A model generated the notes under the pieces. The model did no database searches. It had not been told where the DNA came from and worked only from the letters and a program-made list of their open reading frames with translations. 64,000 bases of DNA. Origin: Lumbricus terrestris. Taxonomy: Eukaryota > Annelida > Clitellata > Crassiclitellata > Lumbricidae. The position numbers and the translations under genes were made by a program. Where the stretch lies: NCBI GenBank assembly GCA_949752735.1, contig OX457053.1, positions 5,309,781 through 5,373,780 on the forward strand, in the 5' to 3' direction. Positions 13,601 to 25,947 of the stretch are shown piece by piece (positions within the stretch are counted from its first letter, which is position 1; the number at the start of each line of letters is the position of its first letter).

Positions 13601-14399
13601 TAGAAATTCTTTAGACAGATAGAAATTCTATAGACATATAGAAATTCTATAGACAGATAGAAATTCTAGAGCTAGATAGAAATTCTATAGACGGATAGAT
13701 TCAGCACAGAAGATAACTCAAATTAACCTACTCCTTGTGAACAGTGAACAAATCTTGAAATTAAATTGAAACCAATTCAACTGCATAACAAGATTCACCT
13801 TCAACTGATTAAATTTAACTCCCGTCAACTAAACAGTAAACAGTTAACCACATTTGAACAACTTACAAACCTCATGTGTACTACGCAACATTGGCAGTTT
13901 CACGCATTTTTGAACAATGTGGCATTGTTGCAATATGATTTAAAATTGCTGGAGAATGGTAAATTGGTTAAACAGCTAAGCCCTAACAAGTTTGAAAACA
14001 AAGGCATTGTACGCATTAACGATCGAATACTACAATGCTAACACAAAAATACATCTTTCAGTAAAAAATGTAGTCAGTTCAGTTTAGGCTGTTTCAAATT
14101 TCCTAAGTGCCTGGTGCAAATATCAAGTCCTCCACATTTCCCAGTATGCAGTTGCTTTTCTAAAACAGTGTTCAACTAAACCTTCGACTAAGCACAAAAG
14201 ACAGGTTGAAATAATCCTACAATAAACAAACGAACTACGAAGACAATGGTCTTTGTAATATCTGCACTTTGAACAACCAAAACTTAACGCACAACTGATG
14301 CATCAATTTCAAAGGCTAAGCTACTTCCAAGACTCACGACAGGTCGAAATCGAGAATTCGACTTAAACTGAAAGCGGTTTGAATCTCTAAAAACAACAA

Positions 14400-14572
14400 A
14401 CAGTGTGTGTATGTGTGTGTGAGTGAATGAGAGAGACAGAAAGACAGACAGACAGAGAGACAGACAGACTGAGATGGAGATACACAGAGAGAGTGAGGCA
14501 GACAGACAGAGGAATACAGAGAGACATAGAAAGACAGAGACAGAGAGAGACAGGGAGAAAGAGAGAGAACCA
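14400..14572 (+). repeat. GACA/GAGA purine-rich simple repeat
   Basis: GACAGACAGAGAGAC-type repeats. Several open frames on both strands here are repeat artefacts. Confidence 0.9.
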
Positions 14573-14956
14573 TAATACTTTACTCGAGGTCAAATATCTT
14601 GCCGAGATATATCCGAATCTTCCACAGTACATGGAACACACCACCAAAGAAACTCCTAAAACTTCACAAAACTGTGGCACCAGCATCCAAAGTTCCAAAT
14701 GGCTCAAAAAACACTGGCTCTAAGTTACCACGGCTTGCCTTCAAACCAAGGTTACCACAGCTCAGCTTTACACCAGGGTGCCCATGGCTCTATGTGTTTT
14801 TGTAATTACCCTAGGTAACCATGGTTTGCTGGTGTCAACTGTAGCCATTGCAATGTTGTTGCCATGGGTATCCATGGTTACCCATTGTCTGGATTTCGCT
14901 AAGTCGTTTTGCCAGGGAAGTCCTTGGCCGTGCGGCGCTAAGAGAGGCGACGAAGG

Positions 14957-17900
14957 TCATAAGAGTTCGTTGCTGATGGGGTACATGAGGGACATATGTT
15001 CGGCCCCCTTGATGGGGAGTTTGTTGACCGTGTAGTGGTAAATCATCTGTGGTATGCTGTAGAACGGTTGGCTGAACTGACCGAGGATGTAGCGTCCCTC
15101 AACGTTCGTTACGATCTTCATGTGCATGAAACCACGGATGCTCCTGCAAGAAACACAATTCATTCATTTTAAGTATTTATATAGCGCCCCTTCAAGAAGC
15201 CCACCTCAGAGGTGCTCCCAGTCAGGGCTGTACTCAAGGGTATACGCAGGTATACGACGCATAATCACCTCCGGGAAAAATACCAGCGGTAAACTCACCT
15301 CAAAAACCGAGGGTACACGCGGGTATACAGCGTATACCCACCTCAGTAAGACCAAGTGGGTACACGCAGGCAAAAAACGTGAATTAAGAAGGCAAAAAAT
15401 CATGAAAGTAGACTGTTTTACAGGTTTTCTGTGCAAAATATCAGGGCCTAAAACTTCGATGACTAAAAAAGGCCAGAAATTTTTGGGCCAAAAAAGTCGA
15501 TTTTTTCCGGCGGCACCATGTACTCACCTCAAAAGTTCTGAGTACTGCCCAGCTCCCAGTCCAACCATGATAATACAAATAGGTCTCAAGGACACCGATG
15601 AGTCAACTTTAGGTAACAGGCATATCTCCGTAATAAGCTACCTAACACCTAGCAGTCTCCGTAATGAACTTCTTCGTCTTTCCTCCGTCCATTTTCTGCA
15701 AGCGTTTGAAAACCATTCTGTTTGATTGTGGTTTCGTGTCAGGTCAGGAGCGCCTCTGAGGAGTTTCTCGTGAAGTAGTGCTATACAAATTTACGACTAC
15801 GATTAAGATCTTCAACATTCATTCATTCATTCATTCATTCAGAGCATTTATATAGCGTCCCTTCAAGAAACTACTCAGAACCAAAGAAAAAAGTAGGCTG
15901 CTCCAGCAGATCGACCTACAACTGAGAAAGCACGACGCTGACAGCTTGAGGTTCAAACACGAGGTACCGACAGATTTCATTATCAGCTATCATTATCAGC
16001 TATCATTATCAGCCATCATTATCTGCTATCATTATCCGCTGTCACCATCAGCTATCATTATCAACTATCATTATCAGCAATCATTATCAGCTATCATTAT
16101 CAGCCATCATTATCAGCTATCCTTATCAGCTATCATTATCAGCTATCATTATTAGATTTCTTCACAAATAATCAAAAGCTCACTTGACAGACAGTGAGTA
16201 GTCGAGTCTGTTGCTCTCGCTTGTCCGTACGAGATAGCTTCCCTCGCGGTGAACACGGAGAAGATTCTCAGCGTCAACGCGACTGATGGTTCCGTGGTAC
16301 CAACTGGAAAAATGGAAAACAATCAACGAGATTGAATACTCAACAATACTGCAATTCATTCATTCAAGAATCTGTAGAGCGGCTCCTCAAAAGAAACTAC
16401 TCAGAGGTGCTCCAGGTTCCAGCATGGCCAAGACTAACAGTTTCAAGTGCTTAAAGAATGTGTCCGAGAGTGACCTGTAAGGAACAGGCACAGTTCAAGA
16501 GTGAGGCCATTTAATACTGCTCAGCCAACCACAGAAGCTTGGCTTTGCATGATGGAGGTATGAGCAAATGGGACAGAGAGCACCCCTTCCCATTGAGCAT
16601 AGGGAGCAGCTTGTCGAAGTGCCCGACACAGGCCAGGTACTCATATAGTTCCACTACCTGGAAAATAATAGGAGACACTGTATGCACAGGCCAAGAAAAT
16701 CTCATATGCAATTAAGTACAGAATGTTTATCAAAATAAATTTAGTAAATGCTTCTCAGATGAAGGAAAGTAGTTACCAGTAGTTGGAAAACTACTTGTTG
16801 TTGGATGGGTGTATTTAGGAATAGGGGTCTCATGGGTTCAAACCCCGACATAATTTCCGGAATTTTTTTGGTGACCATGTCCATTGGCAAAACACCCCCA
16901 TTGACCATGCAAGGGTCGGGAGTGCCTCTGAAAAATTATCCTTAAGAGGTGCTACATAAATTCCATAGAGATAGAAAAAACCTCAATCATCTGCAGATCA
17001 AAACTTACCTCTGCTGCTCGAGTGGGACTTTCGGGTCGATCCTTTCCCCGATCGTCTTCCCCCATTGGCCGCTGCTTCGAGAGGGACCCTGCTGTGGGAA
17101 CGGCAGACCCACCGATGAACCCGACATCTGCTGGGGGAATGGGATCCCGGACGGACCAGACGGAAACAGGTCTGACATACGTACGTGATCACCACTTGCT
17201 GGCAACATTAACAGAAATGAAAATAATACAACTTCCAATATGTATGCACGTACGTATCGTGCATAGTACATCCGTATGTATGTATGTACGTATGAATGTA
17301 TGTACGTATGCATGCAACTGTTTCTAACAGCCATATATGTAATTATGTACGTATGAATGTATAATTATTCATTTCCAAAAAACAACAGGCAAAACACTGT
17401 TAGGTGTACATTAACGAAATTGACAGCACATCTACTTACAGCTGAGTTTGTTAGCACGTGTCTTAAAATAAGATTCATTGCGATAAAGTTCATCTTGAAA
17501 GTCTTTATCGGGGTCAGGTTAATCTAGGTTACTCCAAATGGAGTTGGGTTATATTAAAGTTAGTCCAAATGGGGTTGGAAAAATCATGTTAAGCAAATGG
17601 TGTTGGGCAAAACCAGGTCAATCCAAATTGGTTAATCCAAATGGAGTATAAAAGGACAAATTCTATGTCCAATGCATTTTAGAGAGTTCATAACACCTTT
17701 GTGCTCTATACAGTCGAATTATGTATAATCTAGGTTGATCCATTTGGGGTCAGGTTTATCACTAGAGGTCAATCCAAATTCTTTCGGATTATTCTACATT
17801 GATCCAGTTGGAGTCAGTATGATCCAGGTTAATCTGAATGGGATCGGGTTGATATATGCTAATCAAAAATTGGATCAGGTTAAAGAAGAACGTGCAAATT

Positions 17901-19795
17901 ACTCAAATTCTACCTGCTTTGCAAACCAGTTTCTTCTTCTTCTGATCCCACGGTTCATCGTACTCGCTCACAGGTCTCGTATCCGCCATCCTCGACGCGT
18001 CTGGTCTCGGCGGCAGTCCAACCCCCGGAGGCGGCGGCGCGGCTGTCACAGCTGAAGAGGAGAGGGCCAGACCTCCACCACCACCACTGTCCCCGGCCTT
18101 GACAGCCGCATCCTTAGCTCTCTTCGCGGCGATCAGGTCCCTCTCGATGTCCCGCGCCTTCTTATCCCACGGCATCTCGTACTCCTGCGAGGGACGCATG
18201 TCCTTGAGGTGCGGCCTCAGATCCCACGGTTTATCGTACCCCTCCTGTCCTCTGTCGTCCTTCATATGCGGCTGAAGGTCCCACGGCTTGTCGTACCCTT
18301 CCTGCGGTCGGTCATCCGCCGCTGCGGCCTCCGCTGCCCTCTCGGCGCTCCTTCGCGCCACCGCCGACGAGTCCAACTTTTGCATGGCCCTCAGACGCTC
18401 CTCGAGGTCGCGTCGGGTGTTGGCCAGGTCCCAAGGTTCGTCGTAGTTGTTGGCGCATGAGTTGATGCACGCATCTCGAACGCTGGATGAGGCCGTTCGC
18501 CACGAATCGAGTTCCTGAATTCCAGGGGGTTTCGGAAAGAAGATTTCTTCCTCCTGGAGATCCATGTAGTTCTCGTGATCATCGTCAGGATCTTCCGGAT
18601 CCGTTTCGCCGTTGTTTGCGACGCACGTTGTCTCCGGCTGCTTCAACGCGTCTTGTGAGGAACCGGCCGACGTGGTTGAAGTGACCATGGGTAGGTTTCG
18701 GTAATGACCGAGACTGGTGATTGGTTGGGAGCTGGTGGTGGGCTGCGGTGGTGGTGGTTCTGTGGATGGGGAGGGAGCGGCCGGGCTCAGTTCGTAGGGG
18801 TCGTCGTACTTCGGCTTCATGGCTACCGCTGGCTCTGCCTCCACCTGTAAATCTGTCAATCAAAAGAACAGATGTGTTAGGTTCAAGTACAGTAAAAATC
18901 TGAATGACAACTGGAGAATCAGATAATTTTAATTACACATTCAGATCGTTTAACTGATTTAGTGTCACAATCAAGCAGATTTAAAAGGACACTTATATTC
19001 AATCAATCAACTTTAGCAGAACAATCATTTTCAATCAATCAATTTTATTCCGACACTTCAATTCAGTCAATCAATTCTAGTAATAAAAGACAAACCACTT
19101 CAATTAACCGCAGTCGGGGCAAACAAGAACACCAGTCCAGTCTAATAATGCTTTAATATAAAACAAATCAATTCCAAAGATCTCTCAAAGGTAAATATAT
19201 CACTTCAAAGCGGTTGCACATATTCTCAACATATTCTCAACATATTCTCAACATATTCTCAACATATATTCTCAACATATATTCTCAACATATGCACAAC
19301 TTTAAACATTCAAGAAGAAGCAGAGCAATTCCTTGATGCACCACCATCCACCTACACAAAACAGTGGCACCCTCTTTTTCTTGGACTTGGCATACAAGGG
19401 TGTATGTCCAGTCTAATCACTCACTGTCTCATCATCCACTGGACAAAGTACGGGTTAGGGAGGGTGCTCAATTTACCACCAGGGTCACTACGGGGGTCAG
19501 AACCGCTTGGCAGATATTGGAATCCTGACAGACAGACAGATACACAGACAAGCACACATACATCAATCAATCAAAACAGACACACAGACGGACACCAAAA
19601 ATAGGCAGACAGACACACACACACACATATAGACACACAGACAGACAGACATACATACAGACAGACACACATATAGATACACAGACAGAGACAGATGCTC
19701 CATTACACCAACTGCTCTCATTGGTACATAAACAAACAAACGAACATCATCGCTGATGACATGGCAACATTTCCCTTTCCTGACTCACACACACA

Positions 19796-19827
<32 letters not shown>

Positions 19828-22800
19828 CACACAGCAAACATACCTCCGACTTCCTCTCTCATCTTTGCTTATGTAACCAGAAGCACATGCAAACCCAGCA
19901 ATCATAACCACATGACGGATGCTGATAAACAGCACATCTTCCTGGAAAACATCAGGTTTTAATGTAGCTGTGTCAAGTCAAAAGGGTTGTCCAAAAGATA
20001 CAAAGTGAGGAGCCTAGTCCCGATAAGGCCAGGAAGTAAAAAAACTAAACCGATTGAAAACTTAATTCATGGCAGAAACTACACAAGGAGCCAACCAATA
20101 TTTACATTTCACAGCAAAAGTAAATATAATTTTAATTTTTTAAAAGAGCTAAACAAATTCGGTACTCACAGCATCTTGGATGAGAAGATAAAAAATATAA
20201 AAAATACAATAACATAAAAATCTAAAACTCAAATAATTTCCAATAAAAAGAAAAGAAAATTCCAAATTTCCAGTGAGCACTTCTTAAAGCGTATGGAAAT
20301 AAAATACAGTTCTAACAATATTATTGTAGAATGAAGTTCAACAATTTTCTTTTAGTCAGCACAGAATTCTAAACCAGCAAAAAAGCATAATAACACACAG
20401 ATTTAAAATTCCAAATATTAATTAAAATAAAGTAAAAGATGTTAAATAGATTCCACTGCCTACTAAAGGCGCCAAAAGAAAAAGAATCCATCCGCAACAT
20501 AAAAATTCCAAAATTTCACAGACTCTGCGAGAAATTGTCTCTAACAATGGCCAGCAAGTTCATTGTTCCCGTGTGTTTGTCCTTCAAAGGCTATAAAGAA
20601 ATGCTCTTGAACACTGTTTTTAGCCGACATCATGGTTATTGGGAATCAATAGACGGTTCTCTTCGTCCCTTTCAATTCGATCGATTTGAAAGACGTGCCA
20701 CTCCAAGGCTAATCTCATCTCCGATTTGTCAGATTTCTCGTATAAGATAGATACAGATACAGACACAGACAGACAGACGGCAGGCAGATAGACAAACACA
20801 CACAAGACATACATACAAAAGAGAGGCATACAGATAGACAAACATACATACAAACATACGCGATACATACATGCAGATACAGAGATACATATATAAAGAC
20901 AGGCATACATACATACAAGCAGACAGACAGAGGACATACATACATATAGATATACAATACATGCACAGACAGACATACATACATACTGTGCATGCACACA
21001 CACACAAACAAACAAGCATACAGTAACATGCAGCAAAATATACAGACACAGCAAACTAAAGTAAAGGCATTGACCGTAAAACACGCACACACACACATAC
21101 ACTACAGACAGACAGACAGACAGACACAAACAGAGAGACTGCAAATCAAAGGAACACAAACAAACAGACACAAAAACGGGGACCACGCGATAACACTTCA
21201 AACCAGTCACAGCTCCAACAGACGCAAAATAAATAACGCTGCCCGTAAGAACCTTGCACTGGCAGCGCAAAGCCATCAATAAACATAAAACGGAAAAAAT
21301 GAAAAACATACAAGCCAGCCAACCCCGGTAGGAATTCAATCGATACATTTCGACGACGACCGACAGCGATGCGCTCCTCTTTGACTCATGCGCTCAACTC
21401 GTGCTCAACACAAACTCAACTCACACGAAAACTGTGTTCAACTCGCAGTCAACTCACGCTCAACTTGTGCTCAACTCACACTCAACTCTGAGCTCAAATT
21501 GTACTCAACTTGCTCTCAACTCACGCTCAACTCTGAGCTCAAATTTTGCTCACCATGTACTCAATTTGCTCTCAACTCGTGCTCAACTTTGTGCTCTCTA
21601 GCAATACGCCTCTTGAACAGTTTTCTTGCAGTACAAATATCTTTCTCTGCACCAGAGACTGATTCACCTAAGTTGTGTTTATGCACCTTGGGGCAACCAA
21701 CACCTGGCAGCTTGTTGCTCATTCAAAAGCAATGGTTTGGTACAGTACATATTTTAGTGTGGCCAAAATGTCAGCTTATATAAACAAACTATTCAAGACT
21801 GCAGTGTCAAGTCAGAGGGGTTGTCCAAAGACACAGAGCGAAGATGTCTGGTTGCAGCACACAGTGTTCAAAGCACTAGACGTTTTAATCCAACTGGAGT
21901 TCGAGTTAAATTAGAGTCTGCCATGCTACAGACATTACTTTGCTTGTGTCTGTCTGTCTGTCTGTCTGCAGGCACGTTATGTATGTCCGGAATGCAGTTG
22001 AGACAGTGACTGGAACAAAGGTCAAAGGGGACCTCATTGTGGCTTTGCCCATGGAGATAAGATATCGTGATCAAATGTTTTTTCAATCACCAGCAGCAAA
22101 AGAGATGAATTGGACCCTGTTCGGGTAATTGCCTTAATCGGTCGGTAATTCTATTAAAACGAGGTGTAGAAATTCGTGACTAATGTATCAAAGGAACAGT
22201 TCAATGCGAAGATTGGAGGGATCGGGTGGGTGGGGGTGACCATCAAATTATCTGCCAACTTACAATTACCACCAAATTAATTAATGACTGACGGAATGCT
22301 GGATTGAGTTTCCCACAAACCCGTTTGACTTAAAATTTCTCACTATCGGGTACTAGAGATTTTTGTCTCATTCACTCTAATTCTGGTACTACACATATAA
22401 TATAATTATACACGCATGGGTGTATATGAATGTTTGTATTGCACTCAAGTGTATGTTTGAATGTATTGTATGCATGGACACATGTATGGCTGTATGCATG
22501 CACATTGTATAAATTGTACAAATATGTACCTGTACGTATGTATCAGTCAGTTAGTTAGTCAATCATTCAGACATTCGTCCACTCATTTATTCGTTCATTC
22601 ATTCATTCACTCAGTCATTCAGTCAGTCCGTCAAGCAGTGTAAACTAGATAAAGCATACCTTCAGAGGCACGGATGCATGTGCGCATTATGCATGCATGT
22701 ATGAATGCATGCAATGCATGTCTTAATTAGTTGAAACAACTAAATGAACACCACACGGCAAAATAAATCAAATTAAATCAAATAAATTTGTGACAGTTCT

Positions 22801-25432
22801 GCCTAAAGCAATTCAGCCGCTGGCTTCACAAACTAAAGGGGTAAAAGGTTCCGCTACAGCGTGGATTACCCTCTGACATGACCCGCTTGCAGGCAGCTTC
22901 ATAACACAGCTTCATAACATACAACTTCAGGATCATAGCACAACAGACTTAAATCGCATTTGTTTACATCTGATGAGCAGTTATGCTAAGCACCTTCGTG
23001 AGATTCTTGCTAAGGTGCTATATATAAGTGGCGATATACATATATACATACATTACCAGAATGATCTTATATTAATGCATAAAGACGCTTAATAATAGCA
23101 GTTTTAAAGTACCGGTACATCAGAAAAAGGTCTGCTATCAAACTTCTCTAAAAAGAATGCACAGCAGCACTTTAACGAAGATCGTAGACAATGCAGCTCG
23201 CCATAAAAATGTTGAGACAGTTTGAACATGTTTTGCTGGATGGAACCAAATGAAAGAGTATGCAAAATTGCAAATGCTCCACATAGCTGGTCCTAGACTT
23301 GAGAAGTCATGCTAGGCTCAGAAATATTTGCTTCATTTCTAACAAAATGCGATTACACCATCCTTCTAATTAACCGAAGACCATTAAAATTCATTTATAA
23401 ATTATGTCATAACATGAATTCACATCTACACTATAGTGCTTCCTCAAGTAAACTGCTCTTATGCATTCCCAACCACAGCACAGTCAAATAAAACCGACTT
23501 GAGATGAGAGAGGAATGGCTGAGAGGGAGTTCTAGAAAGGGAGGGGAGGCCATTCCAGGTAGAGGGGCCAACGGAACAATCCAAACACACACCGATACTT
23601 TCACAAAGAACAAAAAATCAAAACGTAACTTGTGTGGCTAAACTAAAACTCCTTAAATTATCCCGAGATACATAAAATTGTTTCGCTTGTTTGACGGTGA
23701 ATTGCACTTCAGCATACTTTTTGGATCTTTTTCGACATGTCTCTGACCTCGCAGCCCAATGCGCTCTTCGACATGGTGGGAACTTTTTCTTCCGCGAGGT
23801 CACACTCTGTCAAACCGACAGCCGACCTGTTTCGATTGTGGGTCCCACCATCTCGAATGACCTCCCAATAGCCTTGCAATTGATACCTATTGACTTGCCC
23901 ACTTTTTATATATACGTTGCTCAAATCTGACTTCTTTAGCTGTGGCTGGGAGCGCATCTGAGTAGGTCTCTTGAAGAGGCGCTATATAAATTCTACATCA
24001 GTAATTAATATATTAATTACTGATGTGAATAGAGGAACTCAGTTTAGCGGAACCGTATGTTCCTTTGGGTTTACCTATTCACAACCTGAATATGAATTTT
24101 GTAAACTACGTGCTTGCATCACTATTGCGGTGGTCAATAAAGATTGATTGATTGATATGGATGAATTATGCGAGTCTTCCTTCACCTTTAAAATGTTTCT
24201 TCAGTTCGTAAGGAACCGAATAGTCGTCTTCCGAACTTGGTTCCATCGCGCATACTTCAACTGTTGGCTCTTCAACGGTCACAGCAATCTCCTTCCGCAG
24301 GTCATACGGGTTGCAGTAATCGCTCGACAACTACAGAAAACGGACAGAAATTAAGGACGATTTTTTTTAGAGGTCTAAATATAAAGTTCTTGCTCTAATC
24401 TTCAAGTTAAAACTGTGTCCTGCAACGAAATATCTCAGGGATTTTTTCTCTTCTTTTTTTATCTCGTGGTACTCGCACTGGGAGTGCTGCTGAATGGCCA
24501 TGGCTGTGAGCAGCACTACATATATTAATAGTTACATTACTTTGGTTTACTTCCAGCAATTGTAATCGTCATTGCAAAGTTATGCAGCACTCCTTCAAGA
24601 GAAACGGTGTTCCCAACAAAAAGCACAAAAATGCAAGCCCTTATGAAAATGTGGCTTGCAAGCCAAGCCAAGCATAATGAGACTCAAGTTCAGAAAAGAC
24701 TACTCAGTTCAGTATGAACAGCTGACGTGGACAGTAAAAAATCCTTTTTCAAATTCAAATATTTTTAGCACCAAAGGACCACATGAAAACTCTTATGTAA
24801 ATAATATTCAAATGCACATAGTATGCTTGTAACCAAACTTTATAATAGTCTGGCCTTGGTACATAGGCAAATTCTTGACAATGAAATATGGAAAACTCGT
24901 TCCGAAACTCAATTGAGTCTTTATAAATACGTGAACGTTGTCCAGGGAGCATGGATCTTGAAAGGGCGCTACATAAACTCTGATTGATTGATTGATTGAA
25001 ATGCAAACATACTTGTACTTCGCTGCTGGAGCTGACCGGAGCAGTCTCTTCTCCAACAACGATTTCAGTTGCAACGGTAGACGTAGGGCGCACAGCCTCC
25101 TGCGCCGGTGGATTTACACAAGCAGGCGAAGGATCGTCGGCGGGACTAGAGGAGCCCGGCAGATCGTTCGAGTTTGGACCGCGAAGCGACCAATCTCTTT
25201 CCCTGGTTGCAGCAGACTCAAAGGACAGAGGCAAAGTTCGAGTCGAACACTCCGAGTGTCTGCGGGTGTCCTCTCGTAACGAATCGAACCGACCACTTTC
25301 GTCCACTATCCCACTGCACCGATCGGTCCCCGGTGCCTTCGACTGAAGTCCTTGTACGCTGTATTCCTGGCGAGACTGTGGCGATGGGCTCTTCTTTCCG
25401 CCGAGTCCAAAATGCCTCAGCAATTTAGCCAT
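14957..25432 (-). CDS. SH2 adaptor of the SHB/SHD/SHE/SHF family
   Basis: Six minus-strand exons join in phase to 666 aa: 25432-25013, 24330-24186, 18852-17914, 17198-17009, 16303-16184 and 15143-14957. The N-terminus MAKLLRHFGLGGKKSP resembles the MAKW-type start of this family. Exon 2 has NPYDLRKE and exon 3 has YDDPYEL. Exon 3 then has a ladder of phosphotyrosine motifs: NYDEPWD, GYDKPWD twice, EYEMPWD and EYDEPWD, followed by proline-rich PPPPGVGLPPRP. The C-terminal SH2 domain spans about residues 566-660: WYHGTISR, YLVRTSE (the FLVR-type Arg that binds phosphotyrosine), FMHMKIV and KLPIKGAEHMSLMYP. Such adaptors link activated tyrosine kinases to downstream effectors in the cytoplasm. 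The exact paralogue cannot be decided, and it may be the single invertebrate pro-orthologue. Introns carry LINE and SINE debris. Confidence 0.95.
15160..15940. mobile_element. LINE tail fragments in SHB-like intron 5
   Basis: There are three pieces. About 15160-15235 is a reverse tail (TATATAGCGCCCCTTCAAGA, CTCAGAGGTGCTCCCAG). About 15590-15815 is a forward piece whose frame reads LRLSSVHFLQAFENHSV, followed by GGAGCGCCTCTGAGGAG. About 15815-15940 is a reverse piece starting with (CATT)n. A relative of the second lies inverted at 57775-58010. Confidence 0.7.
15972..16152 (+). repeat. 13-bp minisatellite CATTATCAGCTAT
   Basis: About 14 imperfect copies end about 32 bp from the donor of the SH2-domain exon (16303-16184, minus strand). 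Confidence 0.9.
16360..16690 (-). mobile_element. LINE 3' fragment in SHB-like intron 4
   Basis: On the minus strand a short frame (LYEYLACVGHFDKLLPML, ending LLWLAEQY) is followed by sequence reading LGHIL-ALETVSLGHAGTWSTSE and stop. This matches the GSxSE-stop ending of other LINE fragments here. The hairpin tail and (GAATGAAT)-type end follow. Confidence 0.6.
16790..16975 (+). mobile_element. SINE with tRNA-like head and hairpin tail
   Basis: A B-box-like GGGTTCAAACCCC lies near 16839. The element ends with GGGAGTGCCTCTGAAAAAT and CTTAAGAGGTGCTACATAAA, a diverged form of the common tail. It differs in body from the 63394-63617 family. Confidence 0.55.
17500..17880 (+). repeat. Degenerate tandem repeat (GGTTAATCCAAATGG-like)
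   Basis: Many diverged copies of a roughly 25-bp unit containing TCAGGTTAATCC and AAATGGAGTTGGG lie in SHB-like intron 3, just downstream of the large exon 3. No coding potential. Confidence 0.65.
19209..19300 (+). repeat. 11-bp minisatellite ATTCTCAACAT
   Basis: About seven copies, slightly variable, in SHB-like intron 2. Confidence 0.85.
19528..21185. repeat. CA/CAGA/CATA simple-repeat blocks
   Basis: Three dense blocks lie at about 19528-19700 (ACAG), 19785-19835 (CACG then CA) and 20745-21185 (ACAT/CAGA), separated by AT-rich unique sequence. All lie in SHB-like intron 2. Cysteine- and tyrosine-rich minus-strand frames across them are artefacts. Confidence 0.85.
21385..21600 (+). repeat. 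CTCAACTC-based minisatellite
   Basis: Repeats of CTCAACTCACGCTCAACTT with variants, including a duplicated longer unit containing CTCTGAGCTCAAATT. In SHB-like intron 2. Confidence 0.85.
22870..23045 (+). mobile_element. Retroelement tail with variant hairpin
   Basis: Contains AGCACCTTCGTGAGATTC followed by TTGCTAAGGTGCTATATATA. The arms AGCACCTT and AAGGTGCT are complementary, although they differ from the common AGCGCCTCT/AGAGGCGCT pair. Confidence 0.6.
23680..24000 (+). mobile_element. LINE ORF2 C-terminal fragment
   Basis: The frame reads RHGGNFFFREVTLCQTDSRP, then IVGPTISNDLPIALQLIPID. It shares the GPxxWNxLP-type ending of the other LINE fragments. The hairpin tail GGGAGCGCATCTGAGTAGGT and CTTGAAGAGGCGCTATATAA follows. 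Confidence 0.8.
24400..24700. mobile_element. Two retroelement tails in SHB-like intron 1
   Basis: About 24470-24525 is a forward tail whose arms are AGTGCTGCT (24483-24491) and AGCAGCACT (24509-24517). About 24570-24650 is a reverse, more diverged tail. Confidence 0.6.
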
Positions 25433-25947
25433 TAGATCCGTAGATCTATTTACGCTCCCGTTGCCCGGAAGTCGTCCCAGTTCCGGCAGCTGATTGGTCG
25501 AAATTCGACGTGTGCAGCTCCGCAGCAGAATCTAATCAACTGACTTCTATGGCGCCGCTTCATAACTAGGCACGCTCGTAATCGTAATCGTAATCGTAAA
25601 CTCGAAATTTCTAAAGCGCCACTCGAAAGCCAAGCGCGGGGCACCAGCTTATTCACGAGCGCTGCGTTGAGTTAGAAGGGTTGTCCGTGAGAGTAGTCCG
25701 TGGTGGTCCGGGTCGAGTTACCATAAGATCAGGATCAAATGCGTTGAGTTAGAAGGGTTGTCCGTGAGAGTAGTCCGTGGTGGTCAGGGTCGAAATTCCA
25801 TAGGATCAGAGGGGCGGAACAGCTATTAAGGCGGGTGTCGTTTGGGCCGGGAATTGGAAGGTGGAGGATCAGATGAGACAGGGTAAGAGTTCGTGAAAAG
25901 GAGTGTCTTAAGTTTTGAATGAAAAGCCCGAGATGTGATGGATAGAG
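25433..25947. other. Upstream region of the SHB-like gene
   Basis: This presumably holds the 5' UTR and promoter of the minus-strand SHB-like gene. No TATA box or other core element can be claimed. A reverse LINE tail (about 25570-25660: TAATCGTAATCGTAATCG, then AAAGCGCCACTCGAAAGCC) is present. Next comes a 77-bp unit (GTTGAGTTAGAAGGGTTGTC) repeated in tandem at about 25665-25800. The same unit recurs once at 34147-34203. Confidence 0.55.

Larger units (their letters stand above)
8493..14956. other. Gene-free interval between convergent genes
   Basis: No supportable coding exon lies between the stop of the DUF2358 gene (8492) and that of the SHB-like gene (14957, opposite strand). It contains a reverse LINE tail (about 9218-9320), a MITE (10480-10781), a TCA repeat (12295-12366), LINE pieces (about 12400-12520 and 12960-13600) and GACA repeats (14400-14572). 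The rest is AT-rich and featureless. Part of it may be 3' UTR of either gene, which the sequence alone cannot show. Confidence 0.6.

Noticed and set aside
14940..15040. Plus-strand open frame over the last SHB-like exon
   Set aside because: It is the antisense shadow of the SH2-domain exon 14957-15143.
16511..16660. Possible alternative terminal exon of the SHB-like gene (acceptor TTTTCCAG, frame ending LLWLAEQY)
   Set aside because: Its phase does not fit exon 4 (a stop would arise at once), and the following sequence matches the GSxSE ending and hairpin tail of LINE fragments.
20620..21348. 242-aa minus-strand cysteine- and valine-rich frame resembling a membrane protein
   Set aside because: It spans CAGA/CATA simple repeats; its apparent hydrophobicity comes from TGTCTG/TATGTA on the minus strand, and no splice or start context supports it.
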